NCBI GenBank assembly: GCA_011390755.1
Contig: JAABRU010000011.1
Coordinates: 1-64,000 of the forward strand
Direction of reading: 5' to 3'
Source: Desulfobacteraceae bacterium
GTDB taxonomy: Bacteria; Desulfobacterota; Desulfobacteria; Desulfobacterales; Desulfococcaceae
DNA: 64,000 nt
The notes under the pieces were generated by a model. The model saw only the letters and a program-made list of their open reading frames with translations, was not told the DNA's origin and did no database searches. The position numbers and the translations under genes were made by a program. Positions 36,738 to 45,622 of the stretch are shown here, in pieces. Numbering within the stretch: the stretch's first letter is position 1; every line of letters begins with the position of its first letter.

Positions 36738-37522
36738 TCGGATTACTGGATTCCGGAACCGGAGGGCTGTGTGCTGCCCGGCAGATCAAAGAGACTTTGC
36801 CGGAATATGATTTCATCTACTTCGGGGATACGGCCCGCAGCCCCTGTGACAACCGGAGTCTTCCTCTTCTCCGGAAAATAGCCCTGGAAGGTCTGGATTT
36901 TCTTTCCCGAAAGGGCGCGGCTGTTATTGTTGTCACCTGTCACAGCTTTTCCGCTGTTCTGGATGAGAAAGACAGTAATTTTCCCCTTCTGAATATCGTC
37001 AGTCCCTCGGCAGAGCAGGCCGCGCAGCAGTCCCGCAAAGGCCGTATCGGTCTCATCGGCCCCCGTTCTCTGGTGGAAAGCGGGATTTATGAAAAAAAGA
37101 TCCGCAGTATCCGGCCGGATGCGAAACTGATTTCCATCCCGGCCCCTCTGCTGATGCCCCTGGCAGAGGAAGCATGGATCAAACACCCGGAAACAAACAG
37201 AATCGTCAAAAAATACCTGCATTATCTCAAAGTCCGGCAGACAGATACCCTCATCCCTGCCAGCGGTTCTTATGCAGTGCTGGCAAAAACCATTGGGCAG
37301 AAAGCCGGAAAAAGAGTAAGATGCATTGATCCGGTTTTTGCAGTCTGCGATCATCTGAAATCATACCTGAAAAATCATCCGGATTTGTTGGCATCCCTGC
37401 CCCAAAACGGCAGTAGCAGATATTATGTTTCCGATCTCAGTGCCTTTTATCAGAAAACAGCCAAAATTATGTTTGGTAAAAATATTTTTCTGGAAGATGC
37501 CGGGAAGTATGACAGTTTCTGA
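36734..37522 (+). CDS. Glutamate racemase-like protein lacking the second catalytic Cys
   Basis: 262 residues with the fold landmarks of MurI: LLDSGTGGL, YFGDTARSPCDNRS, and GRIGLIGP opening the second half. The first catalytic Cys is kept (C69 in VVTCHSFSA, where MurI has ACNTASA). The second site, GCTHYP in true racemases, reads ASGSYA at 176-181: Cys is replaced by Ser177 and the following His by Ser179. Glutamate racemases need both Cys for two-base catalysis, so racemisation is doubtful and another activity or a structural role should be considered. It overlaps the Cys-cluster gene by 4 bp (ATGA). Confidence 0.8.
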   Translation: MIGLLDSGTGGLCAARQIKETLPEYDFIYFGDTARSPCDNRSLPLLRKIALEGLDFLSRKGAAVIVVTCHSFSAVLDEKDSNFPLLNIVSPSAEQAAQQSRKGRIGLIGPRSLVESGIYEKKIRSIRPDAKLISIPAPLLMPLAEEAWIKHPETNRIVKKYLHYLKVRQTDTLIPASGSYAVLAKTIGQKAGKRVRCIDPVFAVCDHLKSYLKNHPDLLASLPQNGSSRYYVSDLSAFYQKTAKIMFGKNIFLEDAGKYDSF

Positions 37523-37594
37523 TGGAACGAAATAAAAAATAATGCCGGGGGAAAGTCTGAACAGGAACCGCTGCTGTTTCTGAGCGGAAAAAAA

Positions 37595-37960
37595 TCAGAG
37601 AGTATGCAGTTTCAGTTTCAGTTTCTTTATTTCCGCAGGACGCAGACCGGTAGTCTTTGCAATCTGTTCCTCGGTCAGCAGATTCATTTTCAGCAGATTC
37701 AGAGCAGTTTCTTTTTTTCCTTCCATCTTCCACTTTTCCTTCTCTTTCCAAAGAGTGATCTGTATCAATTCCTGAACAGCAACGGTTTTTTCCAGGGGGG
37801 GTCAGCTGCATTTTTTTTACCTCCTCCAATGTCAGATCCGAAAATCGCTGCAGAACAGCGTATTCCATCAGTTCCACCAGTTTTCCGGTTTTTTTCCGAT
37901 AGTTCCAGAAAATGGTATTGGGTCAAATTCTTTGATGTATTGAAAAATATTATCTTTCAT
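37595..37960 (-). pseudogene. Rpn-family gene remnant with two frameshifts
   Basis: Three frames join into one Rpn-like tail: YIKEFDPIPF, then FWNYRKKTGKLVELMEYAVLQRF and EEVKKMQLTP, then after a 7-C run (37795-37801) VAVQELIQITLWKEKEKW and NLLKMNLLTEEQIAKTTGL, ending at TGA 37595-37597. The final helical module matches the tail of the gene at 1-480. The front is missing; a family A element lies 18 bp beyond. Confidence 0.7.
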
Positions 37961-37982
37961 GATAATTAACAAATCTCAGTAG

Positions 37983-38137
37983 TGTTCCGTCAAGGTTTAA
38001 ATGACGGGTTGAATTTTTTGCAGGGTGGGCACATGTTTTTCCGTGCCCACCTGAATCGGTGGGCAGCGCTGCGCTTTTGCCCACCCTACAAAAAATTCAA
38101 TATGTTACATACCCGTCAGATTAACCTTGACAGAGCA
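37983..38137. mobile_element. Family A MITE, copy 5 (GTAG duplication)
   Basis: 155 bp, almost identical to copy 2 at 28329. GTAG flanks at 37979-37982 and 38138-38141. First of four elements in a row. Confidence 0.85.
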
Positions 38138-38141
38138 GTAG

Positions 38142-38245
38142 TACACCACGGCGTAAATACGTACACAGTTTATAAACACCGGATGCCCTGATTTAAAAGG
38201 GTTTGCAGGGCCGGAAAACTGTGTACGAACTTCTGACTTGGTGTA
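38142..38245. mobile_element. Family J MITE, copy 1 (104 bp, GTAG duplication)
   Basis: TACACCACGGCGTAAATAC to GAACTTCTGACTTGGTGTA, flanked by GTAG at 38138-38141 and 38246-38249. Virtually identical to the copy at 50711-50814 that breaks a gene. Confidence 0.85.
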
Positions 38246-38249
38246 GTAG

Positions 38250-38349
38250 TGCTTTGTCAATTTTGATTTTATGACTTCCGGGCCCAACCGTGAGGAAGGG
38301 GAGCGCGGAACCGCTGTCTTCAGGTCATAATTTCAAAGTTGACAGAGCA
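38250..38349. mobile_element. Family I MITE, copy 3 (100 bp, GTAG flanks)
   Basis: TGCTTTGTCAATTTTGATTT to ATAATTTCAAAGTTGACAGAGCA, with GTAG at 38246-38249 and 38350-38353. Third element of the stack. Confidence 0.7.
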
Positions 38350-38541
38350 GTAGGTCGAAAAGTTTTCTCCGGATACGGTTTTACGACTGTCCCGGAGTGC
38401 AAAAATTGTATTTCTGCACGACGCAGCTCCCGGCACCCCATGCAAAAAATCAGGTTTTTTTTATTAACAGCGATTTTCAGAAATCTGACTTTTTACGGGC
38501 TCATCAATTTTTGCACTCCTCCGGAAACTTTTCCATCTACT
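38350..38541. repeat. Family B element, copy 5, with a family C fragment inside
   Basis: Opens TAGGTCGAAAAGTTTTC and closes GGAAACTTTTCCATCTACT. Between about 38445 and 38508 sits the right half of a family C element (ATTAACAGCGATTTTCAG and CTTTTTACGGGCTCATC). No clear target duplication remains. Confidence 0.65.
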
Positions 38542-38585
38542 CCGTGTACTGTATACAACAATAAAAACAAAACCTGGAGGTCTTT

Positions 38586-39692
38586 ATGAAAAGTACGGTA
38601 TGGTTTACGGATTTACGGACCAGTCCCAAAGAAAACCTTTATCAGAAACTGGATAAACTCATGGATGCGGCAGGTCTGGACAGGATACTGGAAAAAAGGG
38701 ATCTGGCCGCGGTCAAGCTCCATTTCGGGGAGATGGGCAATACAGCCTATATCCGGCCGGTTTTTCTGCGCCGGATTGCCGACCGGATCAAAGAATGCGG
38801 AGCCAGTCCTTTTCTTACTGATGCCAATACCCTGTATGCAGGAACCCGCAGCGATGCGCCCGCGCATCTCAATACGGCCATCCGCAACGGTTTTTCCTAT
38901 GCTGTGGTCGGTGCGCCGCTGGTGATTGCGGACGGACTCAGAGGGAAAAGTGAAAGCAGTGTCGCAGTCAACCGGAAACGTTTTCAGGAAGTATATATCG
39001 GCAAAGAAATCGTCGAGGCCGATGCCTATATTTCCGTGGCCCATTTCAAAGGGCATGAACTTTCGGGATTCGGGGGGGCAATCAAAAACACCGGCATGGG
39101 ATGCGCTTCCCGCAAAGGAAAACTGGCCCAGCATTCCACCGTATCCCCCGGCATCAATGAGGAAAAATGTATCGGATGCGGTGACTGCACCGAACATTGT
39201 TCCCAGTCTGCCCTTTCCCTGGAAGATGACAAAGCCCGCATGGATGCGGAGAAATGCATCGGATGCGGCGAATGTATTCTTATCTGTCCCAACGCTGCCA
39301 TAGAAATCAAATGGGATCAGGCCATACCGGTATTTTTGGAAAATATGGTGGAATACACGGAAGGAGTATTGAAAAATAAAAAAGGCAAAACCTTCTTTAT
39401 TAATTTCATTACATCGGTTTCACCTGCCTGTGACTGCTACGGATATAATGATGCGCCCATTGTCCGGGACATCGGCATTCTGGCATCTGCGGATCCGGTG
39501 GCCATAGATCAGGCTTCTGTGGATTTGGTAAACCGGGAGCACACCCTTCCCGGAACCTGCATGGAACGCAATCTCGGTCCCGGAGAGGACAAATTCAAAG
39601 GCATCTATCCCAAAGTGGATTGGGAAATTCAATTGGAATATGCCCAAACCCTGGGATTGGGAAGCCGGAAATACAGTCTGGAAAAAATATAG
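38586..39692 (+). CDS. DUF362 protein with two 4Fe-4S clusters
   Basis: 368 residues. The N-terminal DUF362 domain (about 1-180) contains AAVKLHFGEMGNTAYIRP and HFKGHELSGFGGAIKNTGMGC. A ferredoxin module follows with CIGCGDCTEHC and CIGCGECILICP (about 190-240), after which the DUF362 fold resumes (PVAIDQASVDLVNRE). Such proteins are common in anaerobes and are presumed electron carriers or iron-sulfur enzymes in the cytosol; the reaction is not known. GGAGG precedes the ATG. Confidence 0.9.
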   Translation: MKSTVWFTDLRTSPKENLYQKLDKLMDAAGLDRILEKRDLAAVKLHFGEMGNTAYIRPVFLRRIADRIKECGASPFLTDANTLYAGTRSDAPAHLNTAIRNGFSYAVVGAPLVIADGLRGKSESSVAVNRKRFQEVYIGKEIVEADAYISVAHFKGHELSGFGGAIKNTGMGCASRKGKLAQHSTVSPGINEEKCIGCGDCTEHCSQSALSLEDDKARMDAEKCIGCGECILICPNAAIEIKWDQAIPVFLENMVEYTEGVLKNKKGKTFFINFITSVSPACDCYGYNDAPIVRDIGILASADPVAIDQASVDLVNREHTLPGTCMERNLGPGEDKFKGIYPKVDWEIQLEYAQTLGLGSRKYSLEKI

Positions 39693-39737
39693 AGTCCCAA
39701 AAATTGTCCCCGGCCTGCTTGGGAACAGTGGCATTAA

Positions 39738-39980
39738 GAACCTATCCGAAAACCTGTCTTCCGGTATTCTGAACCAATGCCGTTTCCGTAAGCAGAAAAT
39801 CCCCCCTCCCCCGGCGGGCGGGGTCAGGGGAGGGGGGAAACACCGCTTTGTAATCAGCCGGATTTTTCACCCTCCCCCTGCCCCTCCCTGAGGAAGGGGA
39901 GTCTTAAGGAAACGGCATTGATTCTGAACCCCTGTTTTCACCGGTTTCAAAAACCGGTTTCGGAGGTTTTCGGATAGACT
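39738..39980. repeat. Outer palindrome hosting a family E element
   Basis: AGAACCTATCCGAAAACCTG on the left and AGGTTTTCGGATAGACTCT on the right form an inverted repeat. The E element at 39776 splits it. The left arm also occurs at 20394. Confidence 0.6.
39776..39920. mobile_element. Family E MITE, copy 2 (10-bp ATTCTGAACC duplication)
   Basis: AATGCCGTTTCCGTAAG to CTTAAGGAAACGGCATTG around CCCTCCCC/GGGGAGGG blocks. ATTCTGAACC stands on both sides (39766-39775 and 39921-39930), a clean 10-bp duplication. Confidence 0.85.
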
Positions 39981-39985
39981 CTGAG

Positions 39986-40104
39986 CGGACTGTCAGATAA
40001 AATATATTTCTGTACACTCAGAAAAGCTGCGGAGGAGTGCCGGACTGAAAGTTTGGCCTCCCCGGTCCGGACTTTAAAAGGGCAAAAAATTTATTTGACA
40101 GACC
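39986..40104. repeat. Family D element, copy 2
   Basis: CGGACTGTCAGATAAA to TTTATTTGACAGACC with CAGAAAAGCTGCGGAGGAGTGC inside. Ends 70 bp before the 3-prime end of the phosphatase gene. Confidence 0.65.
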
Positions 40105-40174
40105 ATTTATGCAACAGGCCCTTACGGTTCCGCGGATGTTCCGGATACCCGTCATTTTACCCCTGACAGTTACA

Positions 40175-41818
40175 CTACCAGAGAGGCATTGTTTTTGCGG
40201 ACTGCCGGGCATATTCCTGCAAAGATGTTTCCTTATGCTTCTGTATGGAAATAATGAGATTTCTTCCCTGATCTTCCCAGCGGACACTGTCGGCATAACG
40301 CCGGATAATATAAATACCCCGCCCTGAAGAACGGTAAAAAAACTCTCCCTCTTTGGGATCGGGAATATGACTGTAATCAAATCCTTTGCCCTGATCCTTT
40401 ATTTCCAGGTGAAAATCATTTCCGAAACGCCAGCACAGGGTCAGGGATTTATCCGCGGCCTGCCGGTTTCCGTGCCGCCATGCATTCAGCAGACCTTCAG
40501 CCAGAATGGAGCGGATGGCAAGTCTTGGAATCCGGAATCCCCGCAATTCCGTCTCTTTTGCTATTTCCCGGTACAAATCCGGAATTATACGGTAGAGATC
40601 ATCCGAACTGTTCGGATACAGTACCCTTTTTTCACTCTTCCGGCTCTCTATTTCCAGTCCGAGCATGGTAATATCATCCAAAGATGTATTTTTCGCAAAG
40701 GGAATGAGTTCTGCATGACTCATGTCCGCAATTTTTTTTATCATGCTGCGCATCAGGTCTCCGACAGATATGCTGCTGTCAAGGGCCGCAATACCGGCAG
40801 TCAGTTTCCGGAGTTCCTCAAACCTCAGAAAAGCATTTTTTCCTGTCCGGGGCATCTCGGTCAGACCGTCCGTATAAAAAATCAGCCGGTCTCCTTCCTG
40901 AAGGGGTAAGAGACCGGCAGAAAATTCATTTTCGGAATGAATCGGAATAAAAAGATTTTTACCCGGCCCCCCGGGTTCCGGCAAACCGGTGACTTCCGCA
41001 CCGCGTATGAGCAGAAAGCGGGGATGGCCCGCGGATACATACCGCAGTTCTGAGCTCAGGTGGCAGATTTCCGCATTGACAGAGGTAAAAAAATCCTGGG
41101 ACTGGAAAAGTCCGGAACGCAAGATTTCCGCATTCAGACGGGAGATGATAATTTCCTGTTTTTCCGCTGGATAGCGGTTGAGCAGGCTGTGATGAATCAA
41201 ATCGGTGATGATACTGCGGAGAACACATCCCACTTCGTGACCGGACTGATCTTTAAGGCTGATAACAGTTTTTGCGCGTTCTGCCTGAAAAAAATTTCTG
41301 ACAAAAGAATGATCCCCTCCTTCTTTATAACAGGGAAAAGAAAGGGTTTCGGCAAAAAGAACAAGACCGTCTGCAAGGTGCGTATAGCGCGGCGGCACCG
41401 GGTTGATCATCTGCAGCAGATGTTTCGCCAGATCAATGCTGATCTCCAGTTTTTTCATCAGGTGGCGGATGTCGGTAATATCCAGCATACTCTGCACCAG
41501 ATATTCCCGGTCCCGGACCCGTGCCCTTGCCAGGGTGCGCCTCACATGGATGACATCTTCATTGTCGCGCCGGAGGGTATATTCATCACTGACAATGCGC
41601 TGCTCCGGGTCTGCGGACTGCTCCCCTGTATCCCGCAGTTCATAAAAATCCCGGCCGATGAGTTCTTCTTCCGGACATCCCAGCATTTGCGCAGCACAGG
41701 GATTGGCATCAATGATTTTATAATTGTCCGGATCAATTATCATCACCGCGGCCGGCACCGCGGCCAGAATCGTTTTCAGATAGGAATCCTTTTCCCTTGT
41801 TTCCGCCAGCGGATTCAT
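40175..41818 (-). CDS. PAS - PP2C/SpoIIE phosphatase - GHKL ATPase protein
   Basis: 547 residues. An N-terminal PAS domain (about 12-125, [22 protein letters not shown]-type core), a PP2C/SpoIIE phosphatase domain (about 165-395) with [29 protein letters not shown] and [10 protein letters not shown], and a C-terminal HATPase_c_2 domain of the RsbW anti-sigma type ([28 protein letters not shown]). Such proteins dephosphorylate and rebind anti-sigma factor antagonists in partner switching. Its ATG overlaps the stop of the chemoreceptor gene by 4 bp, so both are made together and may share one signalling path. No STAS antagonist is in the window. Confidence 0.88.
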   Translation of the reverse strand: MNPLAETREKDSYLKTILAAVPAAVMIIDPDNYKIIDANPCAAQMLGCPEEELIGRDFYELRDTGEQSADPEQRIVSDEYTLRRDNEDVIHVRRTLARARVRDREYLVQSMLDITDIRHLMKKLEISIDLAKHLLQMINPVPPRYTHLADGLVLFAETLSFPCYKEGGDHSFVRNFFQAERAKTVISLKDQSGHEVGCVLRSIITDLIHHSLLNRYPAEKQEIIISRLNAEILRSGLFQSQDFFTSVNAEICHLSSELRYVSAGHPRFLLIRGAEVTGLPEPGGPGKNLFIPIHSENEFSAGLLPLQEGDRLIFYTDGLTEMPRTGKNAFLRFEELRKLTAGIAALDSSISVGDLMRSMIKKIADMSHAELIPFAKNTSLDDITMLGLEIESRKSEKRVLYPNSSDDLYRIIPDLYREIAKETELRGFRIPRLAIRSILAEGLLNAWRHGNRQAADKSLTLCWRFGNDFHLEIKDQGKGFDYSHIPDPKEGEFFYRSSGRGIYIIRRYADSVRWEDQGRNLIISIQKHKETSLQEYARQSAKTMPLW

Positions 41819-43626
41819 TTTCGTCCTCCTGCCAGTTCCAGAAGAGTGGTCACAAAATCTTTCAGCTGCTCGGCCTGGGCACTGAGTTCTTCGGAAGAAC
41901 TTGCCAGCTCCTGGGCATTGGCGGCATTCTGATGAATCACTTCGTTCATGCCCGAAACAGAATCACTGATCTGCCGGAGTACCTTTGCATGGTCCTTGCT
42001 GGCATTGGTGATGGATGCGGTTTTGTCTCCCATAATAGTGGAAGACTTGATAATCCCCTCAAAATCCCGGTTCATATCTTTGACGGAGTCCGCGGACTGT
42101 GCAATTCTGCGGATAGTGGTATCCAGCAGTTCCTGGGTATTCCGGGCCGCACCTGTGCTTTTGACAGCCAGATTCCGCACTTCATCCGCAACAACGGCAA
42201 AGCCTGCCCCGGCATCTCCCGCGTGGGCGGCCTCCACAGCCGCGTTCAGGGCCAGCAGGTTGGTCTGAAAAGCAATCGCATCAATAGATTTGATAATATC
42301 GGCAATGTGGTCACTGTCTTTTTCAATGGTGGCAATCTGTTCGGTCAGCTCTACCAGCAGCATGACAGTTTTGACCGATTTTTTGATATTGTCGTTCATC
42401 AGTTCTCCGGCCCCTTTGGTCAGTCCGGAAGTAATTTTTATGGCATCGGCCATTTCATTCAGAGACCGGGCCGCATGATCCGCGGCCGCTGCCTGTTCGG
42501 AAGAACCTTCGGCCAGATGCATTCCCATTTCGGCCACCTCATTGGAAGCCGCGGCAATGGATGCGGAAGCATCCGAAAGCCCGTTGATAAGTTCCCGGAT
42601 GGGGGTTTCAATTTCCCCGGCAATCACCAGGGACACAGCAATAAAAATACCGAATCCGATCAGACTGATCCCGATAATCCGGCTCAGCAGATTTTTACCC
42701 GATGCAAGGCTTTCCGATACAAATTCATTTTCAATACTGCCTGCCTGCTCTTCCGGAATCCCTGAGCAGATTGCCCCGATAAAACGGCCTTCGGGCGTTT
42801 TTAAGGCAGAGGCAATCATCCGGTAGCTTTTGCCTTCAGCTTCCAAAGAAAGAGGATGGGGCAGAGTGGATGCCGCAATCTGTGCAAATTCTTCCGTACC
42901 CAGTTTCAGTTTTCCGCTTTTTTCCTGTCCCCGGACAAATCCCGTATGCACTACGGATTCGGTTCCGGCAAACACGGCCACGGCCGCCCCGGTGGCCGCA
43001 TATACGGCCTGAAAGGGGGCTGTATAATGATTCAGAATTCTTCCGCTCAGCACGGTCCGGTTTCCGGAGGCGGAATGCAGCACCGATATTACCGCTATAA
43101 AATGCGTATCATCCGGATATTTTTCTTCCATAGCCAAAGCCCGGATAAAACCGCGGTCATAATCCGCCAGCCGCAGACCTGCTTTTTTTTCCGCCTCTTT
43201 ATCTTTTTTTGTTATATTGTCAAATAATTCAGGATTTTGCCCAAGATAATTCCGTATTTTCTTTTCTGCTGCCTCCCCTGCTGCCGATGACCAGGCACGG
43301 ATACATCCTCCCTCTGCATCAAAAAGAATGGCAAAATCAGTCATTTCCGCATACAGAGCAGGCCCGGCGGCCCCTTCCGGACGGTAAAAAAAATCTTTTG
43401 CTGCCAGTTCTGTTCCTTTTGCCATATGATACAGTCCCATCTGTATGACCTGATGATATCCGGTCAGATTTCCCCGGATGAGCATCCGCAGTCTTTCCGA
43501 CAGGTTTCCGGCCTGCCGGGAAACATTTGTGTCCAGTTTAATGGAGATGACAATGGCTATGGTCAGCAGTATCAGAAAGCTGAAAAAGGAGAATCTTATG
43601 AGAATATTATTTTTTATACTTTTCAT
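41815..43626 (-). CDS. Membrane methyl-accepting chemotaxis protein with Cache sensor
   Basis: 603 residues. Membrane segment 1 near residues 10-30, a periplasmic Cache-type sensor (about 35-300, with [17 protein letters not shown] and [12 protein letters not shown]), membrane segment 2 near 310-335, and a cytoplasmic signalling domain with the tip [34 protein letters not shown] split around residue 440. The chain ends AGGRK without a CheR-docking pentapeptide. It would sense a small organic acid and control CheA. Translationally coupled to the phosphatase gene. Confidence 0.92.
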   Translation of the reverse strand: MKSIKNNILIRFSFFSFLILLTIAIVISIKLDTNVSRQAGNLSERLRMLIRGNLTGYHQVIQMGLYHMAKGTELAAKDFFYRPEGAAGPALYAEMTDFAILFDAEGGCIRAWSSAAGEAAEKKIRNYLGQNPELFDNITKKDKEAEKKAGLRLADYDRGFIRALAMEEKYPDDTHFIAVISVLHSASGNRTVLSGRILNHYTAPFQAVYAATGAAVAVFAGTESVVHTGFVRGQEKSGKLKLGTEEFAQIAASTLPHPLSLEAEGKSYRMIASALKTPEGRFIGAICSGIPEEQAGSIENEFVSESLASGKNLLSRIIGISLIGFGIFIAVSLVIAGEIETPIRELINGLSDASASIAAASNEVAEMGMHLAEGSSEQAAAADHAARSLNEMADAIKITSGLTKGAGELMNDNIKKSVKTVMLLVELTEQIATIEKDSDHIADIIKSIDAIAFQTNLLALNAAVEAAHAGDAGAGFAVVADEVRNLAVKSTGAARNTQELLDTTIRRIAQSADSVKDMNRDFEGIIKSSTIMGDKTASITNASKDHAKVLRQISDSVSGMNEVIHQNAANAQELASSSEELSAQAEQLKDFVTTLLELAGGRK

Positions 43627-43759
43627 AAGTCATATCCTCCTGTCCGTTCCGTTTTTTTCCGTCAAAGGGGCGAATCTTTTTTCCGCAGCTGCTCTTCCAG
43701 TCCTTCAGAACAGGTGTATCACAGGAAAGCCATAAGTACAAACAGGATTTGTACTGACT

Positions 43760-44024
43760 GGTCTGTCAAACAAATTTTTTATACTATTCCAATTTAGGTT
43801 TTTTCAGGCACGAAATTTGCTTCAACTGTCAACCGCAACTGTTTGGCGGACATGTTATAAGATTTTGTGTCTGTTTTTGGAAAAACCAAAATTGGATCAG
43901 TATACCCTTTTAATAAGTCCGGATCGGGGAGTCCGAACTGAAAGTTTGGCAGACTTCCAAACTTTCAGTCCGGCACTCCTCCGCAGCTTTTCTGAGTGTG
44001 CAGAAATATATTTGACAGTCCGCC
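43760..44024. repeat. Family D element, copy 3, with a nested palindrome
   Basis: GGTCTGTCAAACAA on the left and ATATTTGACAGTCC on the right; the D core (GAACTGAAAGTTTGGC and GCACTCCTCCGCAGC) is at 43925-43995. Between about 43790 and 43905 lies another pair of arms, CCAATTTAGGTTTTTTC and GAAAAACCAAAATTGG. Confidence 0.55.
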
Positions 44025-44051
44025 GATGTTCCTGTCAGCGTAATTCCCGCC

Positions 44052-45137
44052 CTATTCAAAATGCTGGAAAGTCGGAAATCCCTCCTTTTGACAGAGACGG
44101 TCACGTTCTGCCTCCCGAATATCTTCCGCTACCATCATTTTCACCAGTTTTTCAAAAGAAACTCTGCTTTTCCATCCCAGTTTTTCTTTGGCTTTTGCCG
44201 GGTCTCCCAGCAGAAAATCCACTTCCGTGGGCCGGAAATAGCGGGGATCAATACGGACCAGCACCTTGCCGCTTTCACTGTTTTTCCCGACCTCATCCGT
44301 ACCCGCCCCTTCCCAGCGGACAGTGATACCGATTTCCTGAAAGGCTTTTTCCGTAAATTCACGCACGGAATGGGCCTCTCCGGTGGCGATGACAAAATCA
44401 TCGGCTTTTTCCTGCTGCAGCATCCGCCACATGGCCTGCACATAATCCCCGGCGTATCCCCAGTCTCTCTGGGCATCCAGGTTTCCGAGCCAGAGATTTT
44501 CCTGCATTCCCAGTCTGATGCGGGCCACGGCACGGCTGATTTTGCGGGTGACAAAGGTTTCCCCGCGGATGGGGGATTCATGGTTGAAGAGAATGCCGTT
44601 GCAGGCAAACATGCCGTAGGCTTCCCGGTAGTTGACGGTAATCCAGTAGGCATACACCTTGGCAGCCCCGTAGGGACTCCGGGGATAAAAAGGGGTGGCT
44701 TCCGTCTGGGGGATTTCCCGGACCTGGCCGTACATCTCACTGGTGGAGGCCTGGTAAAACCGTGTTTTCTGCTCCAGGCCCAAAATGCGGATGGCCTCCA
44801 GAAGTCGCAGGGTTCCCAGGGCATCGGAGTTGGCAGTATATTCCGGGGTTTCAAATGATACTTTCACATGGCTCTGGGCAGCCAGGTTGTATATTTCATC
44901 CGGCTGCACTTCCTGTATGATGCGTATGAGGTTGGTGGCATCGGTAAGATCCCCGTGATGCATGAAAAAGCGGATGTCATCTTCATGGGGATCCTGGTAA
45001 AGATGCTCCACCCGGCCTGTATTGAAAGAAGAAGAACGGCGTTTGATACCGTGTACCTCATAGTTTTGGGACAGGAGGAAATCGGAAAGATACGCTCCGT
45101 CCTGACCGGTAATTCCGGTGATTAATGCCCGTTTCAT
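44052..45137 (-). CDS. gmd: GDP-mannose 4,6-dehydratase
   Basis: 361 residues. Extended short-chain dehydrogenase with [10 protein letters not shown] (NADP site), GVKRR-type [18 protein letters not shown], the catalytic Thr/Tyr/Lys set in STSEMYG and [12 protein letters not shown], and [16 protein letters not shown]. It converts GDP-D-mannose to GDP-4-keto-6-deoxymannose, the entry to GDP-fucose, GDP-rhamnose or GDP-perosamine for surface polysaccharide. No fcl or glycosyltransferase is adjacent. The Met at 45137 is chosen because GGGAGA precedes it; an earlier in-frame Met at 45182 lacks a site. Confidence 0.96.
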   Translation of the reverse strand: MKRALITGITGQDGAYLSDFLLSQNYEVHGIKRRSSSFNTGRVEHLYQDPHEDDIRFFMHHGDLTDATNLIRIIQEVQPDEIYNLAAQSHVKVSFETPEYTANSDALGTLRLLEAIRILGLEQKTRFYQASTSEMYGQVREIPQTEATPFYPRSPYGAAKVYAYWITVNYREAYGMFACNGILFNHESPIRGETFVTRKISRAVARIRLGMQENLWLGNLDAQRDWGYAGDYVQAMWRMLQQEKADDFVIATGEAHSVREFTEKAFQEIGITVRWEGAGTDEVGKNSESGKVLVRIDPRYFRPTEVDFLLGDPAKAKEKLGWKSRVSFEKLVKMMVAEDIREAERDRLCQKEGFPTFQHFE

Positions 45138-45238
45138 AATGTATCTCCCATTGTCTGAGCAGAAAAGTGATTGTGTCAGCATACAAAAATGTCAGATCAG
45201 AAATCCGACAGAATAATACCAGTCCCAACGAATAAACT

Positions 45239-45380
45239 CAGTAGATCGAAAAGTTTCCGGAGAAGTGCAAAAAATGTATTTCTGCATGGCAACCGGAAGC
45301 TGCGGCTGTGCAAAAATACAATTTTTGCACTCCGGGACAGTCGCAAAAGTGTATCCGGGGGAAATTTTTTTCATCTGCTG
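45239..45380. mobile_element. Family B MITE, copy 6 (AAACT duplication)
   Basis: CAGTAGATCGAAAAGTTTCC to the imperfect complement ending CATCTGCTG; AAACT at 45234-45238 and 45381-45385. Confidence 0.82.
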
Positions 45381-45431
45381 AAACTGCCATGCAGAAGTAC
45401 GGAAAATTGACTTGTTCCCATGCTCTGCGTA

Positions 45432-45562
45432 AATGCCATTAAGTTAAGGAATTTTTGGAGTGCCAAAATGAAGTGAAATGGAATTTTGGCCGGACTTTAC
45501 GAATTATTTCAGTGTCCCAAACTTTCAGTTCGGGACTCCTCCGCCCTTAACTTAATGACATT
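45432..45562. repeat. E-type arms around a D-like core
   Basis: Outer arms AATGCCATTAAGTTAAGG and CCTTAACTTAATGACATT resemble those of family E, but the inside is TTGGAGTGCCAAAATG and CAAACTTTCAGTTCGGGACTCC, which is family D-like. Confidence 0.6.
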
Positions 45563-45622
45563 GGGGCGGAGTCCGGGAACGAGTTGAAGACTTTCATGCT
45601 TCTTTGTGAATGTAAAAAAAAA

